The translations under genes were made by a program, and so were the position numbers. From Legionellales bacterium (GTDB lineage Bacteria > Pseudomonadota > Gammaproteobacteria > WLWR01): DNA of 25,901 bases. Below the pieces are notes generated by a model. The model had not been told where the DNA came from and did no database searches. It saw only the letters and a program-made list of their open reading frames with translations. This document shows, piece by piece, positions 22,174 through 25,901 of the stretch (position 1 is its first letter; every line of letters starts with the position of its first letter). The stretch is from positions 1 through 25,901 of the forward strand of contig WLWR01000001.1 of assembly GCA_012103495.1 (NCBI GenBank). Direction: 5' to 3'.

Positions 22174-22290
22174 AAGTTGTTTAATTTGTATACTTTAATG
22201 AAGTCCGTGATGCTAGCATTTTTGGAAGATGGGGTAAACGACGATTTTCTTTCAAAAGAGTAAGGGTAGGCTTGTTTTACCATGATGAAA

Positions 22291-22333
22291 CAAGGGCTTT
22301 CAATCCTGTCTCCCGAGATTTAAAATTTTGGTG
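22291..22333 (-). repeat. Dispersed intergenic repeat, copy B
   Basis: The core 22312-22333 is identical over 22 bases to 4137-4158 of copy A; outside the core the likeness fades (GGGAGACAGGATTGAAAGCC on the minus strand). It sits between the fbpC stop and the start of the GIN-like gene. Confidence 0.7.
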
Positions 22334-22346
22334 ATTTGGTGAATCG

Positions 22347-23396
22347 TTACGCGTCATTTAATAATAAACAGGGTTGATGAATACGAATGTTACCTCGATC
22401 ACCAATAGATACTTGCAGGGTCAAGGGGACTTCCACCTCTATTTGCACATCGTGCTGTTGGCAGACTAAACGATAACAATGGCCGTGAAAAATTCGATGA
22501 ATGACGATGGCTGGACCTTGTGGTTGTGTGACGAAGGTTGCCATTTCCGGGCGTATCAAAAGTTGACCTGGGCCTTGACTCGGTTGGCTTAGTGCAATGG
22601 AGCCTATCGCTGTTGTCGCTTCGTGACCATTGGCTTGGGCTGCGATGAAACTCGCGTTGCCGGTTAATTGAGCGACGTTTGGATTAACCGGATAGTGATA
22701 TACGTGCTCGGGCGTGTCGCATTGGGCAATGTAAGTGCCGGTCGGACTTTTTTGTAAAATCGCTGCGCGATCGGCCAGAGCAAATGCTTCACGACGATCG
22801 TGGGTAACCAAAATGACACTGACTCCCTCTTGCATCACAATGGTTTGCAACGCTTGTCCCAATTCTTGGCGAATGGTGGCATCGATGTTGGCGAACGGTT
22901 CATCCAACAGCAATAAGGTTGGCCGAGGCGCCAAGGCGCGGGCTAAGGCCACACGTTGTTGTTGACCACCGGATAATTCACATGGATAACGATTTGCATA
23001 GTGCGGCATATCGATCAAATCTAACAGTTGACGCACACGTTGTTGGGTGTGTACGCGCTGTTGTTTGGTTGTTTGCGCCAGGCCAAAAGCAATGTTTTGT
23101 GTCACTGTTTGGTGAGAAAATAAAGCGTAATCTTGAAAGACAAATCCCAACCGGCGTTGTTCGGTTGGGAGGTAAGATCGACCGTTATCAAACACCAGGC
23201 GGTTGGCTAAACGAATGGTTCCTTGCCACGGTTGTTCCAAGCCGGCGATTAAACGTAGTAACGTAGATTTCCCACAACCGGAAGGTCCCAACACGCTTAA
23301 AAATTCACCGCGGGCAACGGTTAAATGGATGTTGCGTAAGATCGGGTGTTGTGCATAGCGATGCGATAATTGTTCAATCATGAGTGGGTTAGACAT
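22347..23396 (-). CDS. fbpC: Iron(III) ABC transporter ATP-binding protein
   Basis: This 349-residue ATPase powers ferric iron import with the adjacent permease. Motifs in order: Walker A GPSGCGKST (37-45), Q-loop Q88 (GFVFQDYALF), signature LSGGQQQRVALARAL (141-155), Walker B LLLLDEPF (161-168) with E166, and switch His199 (VTHD). The C-terminal 120 residues form a TOBE-like regulatory domain, typical of the FbpC/PotA/CysA class. The start ATG at 23396 overlaps the permease stop by 8 bases, so the two are translationally linked. Substrate is set by neighbours rather than by the ATPase sequence. The gene ends 173 bases before the GIN-like gene, with repeat copy B in between. Confidence 0.93.
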   Translation of the reverse strand: MSNPLMIEQLSHRYAQHPILRNIHLTVARGEFLSVLGPSGCGKSTLLRLIAGLEQPWQGTIRLANRLVFDNGRSYLPTEQRRLGFVFQDYALFSHQTVTQNIAFGLAQTTKQQRVHTQQRVRQLLDLIDMPHYANRYPCELSGGQQQRVALARALAPRPTLLLLDEPFANIDATIRQELGQALQTIVMQEGVSVILVTHDRREAFALADRAAILQKSPTGTYIAQCDTPEHVYHYPVNPNVAQLTGNASFIAAQANGHEATTAIGSIALSQPSQGPGQLLIRPEMATFVTQPQGPAIVIHRIFHGHCYRLVCQQHDVQIEVEVPLTLQVSIGDRGNIRIHQPCLLLNDA

Positions 23397-24993
23397 GACG
23401 GCGCCACCGCAAAGTGATCACAACCAAGGTCAAAGACATCATCACCAGCATCAAGCCAGCAGCACCTACATCGTGTAAAAACGCTTCTTGATAGCGATCA
23501 AAAATTCTAAAACTCAAGGTACGAATCCCCATCGGTCCACCCAATAATAATGTTACCGGTAATTCTTTGATGAGTGCTAATAACACCAGCAACCAGGCGG
23601 CGCCCAATGCTGGACGAAACGCCGGGAGCATCACTTGCAACACATATCGCCTACGCGGACTGTTTAAGATCCGCGCGGTTTCTCCCAACCGCGGATCATA
23701 CAACATCACCGCGCTTTTTAAACCTCCATAAGCTTCTGCCATAAAACGCATGGCATAACCCATGAATAATAAAATACCGCTGGTCAACAACCATTGATAA
23801 CTGGCATTGGTATTGGGGAGGAAATCAACTATCCACAAGGTCCACAACAATAAACCAAACGCCAATAAAATGCCTGGCAAACTGCTGGTCATATAAATGA
23901 GTTGTTCAACGGTCCGCGATAAATATTGACGTCCCACCAACCAAGCGGGTGCCAATGTGAGTAACACAATCAGAGTAGCGCTGAATACCGACACGTACAG
24001 GGTGTCGGCAATCGGTGGCCATAATGCGGCAAAGTGCAATTGATGAATGAACCCATTGAGTACCCATTGCGCCAACGCAATCACAGGAATAACAACCCCC
24101 AAACCAATGACTAGCAGATGCAAACCGTAAGTGAGCCACAAGGGTCCTCCGGTCAATGTGGTACGGCGGGTGGGTTTGGGGTTGTGAATTTGTGATTGCG
24201 GTGGTTGTTGTCCGTGTACTCGTTTGGCAATGAGCAATAATGACAAAGCCAACAGCAATAACACACTGCCTAACAGGGTGGCTTTGGCCAATTGTTGATG
24301 ATCGACCGCTTGATATAAACGCCAGGTTAATACTTGCGTATCCAGTACAGCCACCGCTCCAAAATCGCTAATGATGTATAACAAACCAATCAACCAGGCA
24401 AATGCAAAACTGGGTCTGAGTTTGGGAAAAATAATCTGCCAAAAAATTTTGGTGGAAGAGGCGCCCAAACACTGCGCAGTTTCTTCTTCTTGCGCGGATA
24501 AGTTTTTAAGTGCTGCTGACACCAACAAATGTACGTAAGGCACGGTGATCAAGGTCAACACGATGATGGCGGGGATAAATCCTTTGAAAATCGGAAGTTG
24601 TATCCAAGCGCTCAACAGTCCGCCGGGTCCTAAACTATCACGCAAAGTGGCAGCGATTAAATAACTAGGTACAGCTAAGGGTAATAAATCCAGTATGGCC
24701 AGAAGTTGACGTGCAGGGTATTGTTTGCGCTGTTCAATCCAGGCAAACCACAAACCAATCGCTCCAGCCAGTGTTGATGTGATTAAAGCCAATAAGGTGG
24801 TATTGATTAATAATCGCCAGGCATTGCTCTGTTGAAACAATGTAACAAAAGAGGCGGTTTGCTCGATCAAAGGATGGGCTGGTGGGTACAGCAATCCCCA
24901 ACCCAAACCGATGAGTGGTAACAATACCAATCCAGCGATTCCCCATGAAATTAGCGTCAGTACAGGGTAACGGGATAACGATTTACTCATCAT
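23389..24993 (-). CDS. fbpB: Iron(III) ABC transporter permease, fused two-domain type
   Basis: The protein is a long permease (534 residues from the ATG at 24993) with two permease units in one chain, as in FbpB/SfuB. Each carries an EAA-type loop that contacts the ATPase: SAQEEETAQCLGASSTKIFW then QIIFPKLRP in the first half, and DPRLGETARILNSPRRRYVL then QVMLPAFRP in the second. About ten to twelve hydrophobic segments are visible. The frame extends to 25029 only through a TTG codon; I prefer the twin ATG at 24993/24990 (MMSKSLSRYPVLTLI), though no Shine-Dalgarno sequence is visible. The gene overlaps fbpC by 8 bases and follows fbpA after about 104 bases, within which no clear terminator is present. 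The substrate call depends on the FbpA-like neighbour. Confidence 0.92.
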   Translation of the reverse strand: MMSKSLSRYPVLTLISWGIAGLVLLPLIGLGWGLLYPPAHPLIEQTASFVTLFQQSNAWRLLINTTLLALITSTLAGAIGLWFAWIEQRKQYPARQLLAILDLLPLAVPSYLIAATLRDSLGPGGLLSAWIQLPIFKGFIPAIIVLTLITVPYVHLLVSAALKNLSAQEEETAQCLGASSTKIFWQIIFPKLRPSFAFAWLIGLLYIISDFGAVAVLDTQVLTWRLYQAVDHQQLAKATLLGSVLLLLALSLLLIAKRVHGQQPPQSQIHNPKPTRRTTLTGGPLWLTYGLHLLVIGLGVVIPVIALAQWVLNGFIHQLHFAALWPPIADTLYVSVFSATLIVLLTLAPAWLVGRQYLSRTVEQLIYMTSSLPGILLAFGLLLWTLWIVDFLPNTNASYQWLLTSGILLFMGYAMRFMAEAYGGLKSAVMLYDPRLGETARILNSPRRRYVLQVMLPAFRPALGAAWLLVLLALIKELPVTLLLGGPMGIRTLSFRIFDRYQEAFLHDVGAAGLMLVMMSLTLVVITLRWRRHV

Positions 24994-25096
24994 GAAGAGA
25001 GGGTTAAAGGTGGATGCGTCTTGCCACAATCACTGACCTTGTTATGCAAATTATATTCACCACCACACGCTGAACTGTTGTGGCAAATGACGGGCA

Positions 25097-25901
25097 CTAC
25101 AAGATGCCTAGCGTTTGCAGCAAGGCGACGGTGGGTGATAAATCTACTAAGTTGGATGAGTCTATCTCAAGATGTTTAATATCAGCCACAGGTGTTAGCG
25201 CCGTGGCGGGAGTAATGTCCGGGTGCGTTGGGTATTCCGAGGCGGATTGTGCAAAATAAGTTTGGGCATATTCACTTAATAAAAAAGCGACCCACTGTTC
25301 GGCCAATGCTTGTTTATCACTGTGGGCTAAGATCCCAACGCCGGAGACGATCAACAAATTGCCAGCGTTGCCTTCTTCAGGAAAATGATAATTCATGACG
25401 GGCAAATTGGGATTTTGTTTTTTCAATTGGTGCATGTAGTAATGATTGGACCAGCCTAAATCAACCTCGCCTTGTCCTACTGCTTGTACAATCTGTGAAT
25501 TACGTGGGTAATTCACCGGTTGATTGGCGATGATGTCACGTAACCATTGTTGGGTTTTTTCCTCGCCCCACAGATGGCGCAAGGCGCTGATGTGTGCTTG
25601 AAAACTAGCATTGGTTGGTGCCCACCCTAACCGACCACGCCATTTGGGGTCGGTTAATTGCTCTAACGAGATGGGCAATTGATCTGCTGTGACTTTTTCA
25701 GGGTTGTAGACTAGAACTCGCATTCGCGCGCTGGCGCCTACCCAATAATGATTGGGATCTTTAAAGTGCGCAGGAATCGGTGCGGTGATCCGCGAATCGA
25801 TCGGCGCGAGCATACCGGCTTGTGCTAACAAGCCCAGATAACCCGACTCTTGAAAAAACACCACATCGGCGGCAGTTTTTTGTTGTTCATGCAACAATTG
25901 A
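25097..25901 (-). CDS. fbpA: Iron(III) ABC transporter substrate-binding protein (5' end outside window)
   Basis: The frame runs to the right edge with no start inside, so the signal peptide and first part are missing; about 268 residues are seen. The visible part matches FbpA-type periplasmic iron carriers: TAADVVFFQESGYLGLLAQA, WVGASARMRVLVYNP, LTDPKWRGRLGWAPTNASFQ, and GEVDLGWSNHYYMHQL, where the adjacent tyrosines are the family's ferric iron ligands. PEEGNAGNLLIVSGVGIL and the closing ALAEQWVAFLLSEYAQTYFA also fit. It is the first visible gene of fbpA-fbpB-fbpC. An iron- or Fur-responsive promoter would lie outside the window. Other polyols or thiamine are less likely given the paired tyrosines. 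Confidence 0.93.
   Translation of the reverse strand, partial: QLLHEQQKTAADVVFFQESGYLGLLAQAGMLAPIDSRITAPIPAHFKDPNHYWVGASARMRVLVYNPEKVTADQLPISLEQLTDPKWRGRLGWAPTNASFQAHISALRHLWGEEKTQQWLRDIIANQPVNYPRNSQIVQAVGQGEVDLGWSNHYYMHQLKKQNPNLPVMNYHFPEEGNAGNLLIVSGVGILAHSDKQALAEQWVAFLLSEYAQTYFAQSASEYPTHPDITPATALTPVADIKHLEIDSSNLVDLSPTVALLQTLGIL

Noticed and set aside
1..25901. CRISPR array, tRNA or rRNA genes, and IS elements
   Set aside because: I saw no regularly spaced direct repeats, no cloverleaf-like tRNA sequence, no rRNA signatures and no transposase reading frame.

Overview
The window reads as chromosomal DNA of a gammaproteobacterium. It has a hemC-hemD-hemX-hemY operon, HemA of the glutamyl-tRNA reductase type, EF-P carrying a lysine at the modification site next to EpmB, DsbB behind a cytochrome c5, RsmE, transketolase and an FbpABC-type iron importer. 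Many proteins are rich in Gln and His. A VgrG-like protein and a CE-clan cysteine protease candidate, a class often aimed at eukaryotic ubiquitin or ubiquitin-like systems, suggest a host-associated lineage, perhaps Legionellales-like. That placement is inference; no rRNA or other decisive marker is present.

Layout. 1-3930 (minus): hemC, hemD, hemX and hemY with stop/start overlaps or abutment; hemY runs off the left edge, and no complete hemY entry appears unless its frame is read from the overlapping ATGA. 3931-4309: intergenic, with a perfect hairpin and a copy of a dispersed repeat. 4310-6298 (plus): an unusual response regulator, a cytochrome c5 and DsbB, tightly packed. 6299-6756: gene-free, with several diverged repeat copies. 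6757-8757 (minus): orphan VgrG-like spike. 8966-16406: three large proteins of unknown identity (523, 605 and 856 aa) flanking hemA. 16633-18624 (minus): transketolase. 18836-19555 (plus): rsmE. 19619-21236: divergent efp/epmB. 21217-22173 (minus): exported GIN-like beta-helix protein. 22347-25901 (minus): fbpA (partial), fbpB, fbpC.

The most interesting part is 6757-16406. The 605-aa protein carries a His-Asp-Gln-Cys arrangement and a Q-x4-CG motif expected of CE-clan (Ulp1/SENP, ElaD-like) proteases. Its C-terminal ~85 residues follow a strand-helix-strand-helix-strand pattern that I also see near the C-termini of the 523-aa and 856-aa proteins, so the three may share a C-terminal module, possibly for delivery or binding. 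The 856-aa protein looks internally repetitive: three or four units of a strand-helix half followed by a second strand-helix half, and a W-S-S-S-E-K-x-T-P-P-I-F-x-L motif that occurs once at each end. With the VgrG nearby, this is a candidate effector locus inserted around hemA.

A second thread is an intergenic repeat family (4111-4158, 6664-6717, 16536-16591, 22291-22333, with weaker relatives at 6320-6347 and 6594-6616). Two copies share 22 identical bases, and one copy is a long near-perfect palindrome.
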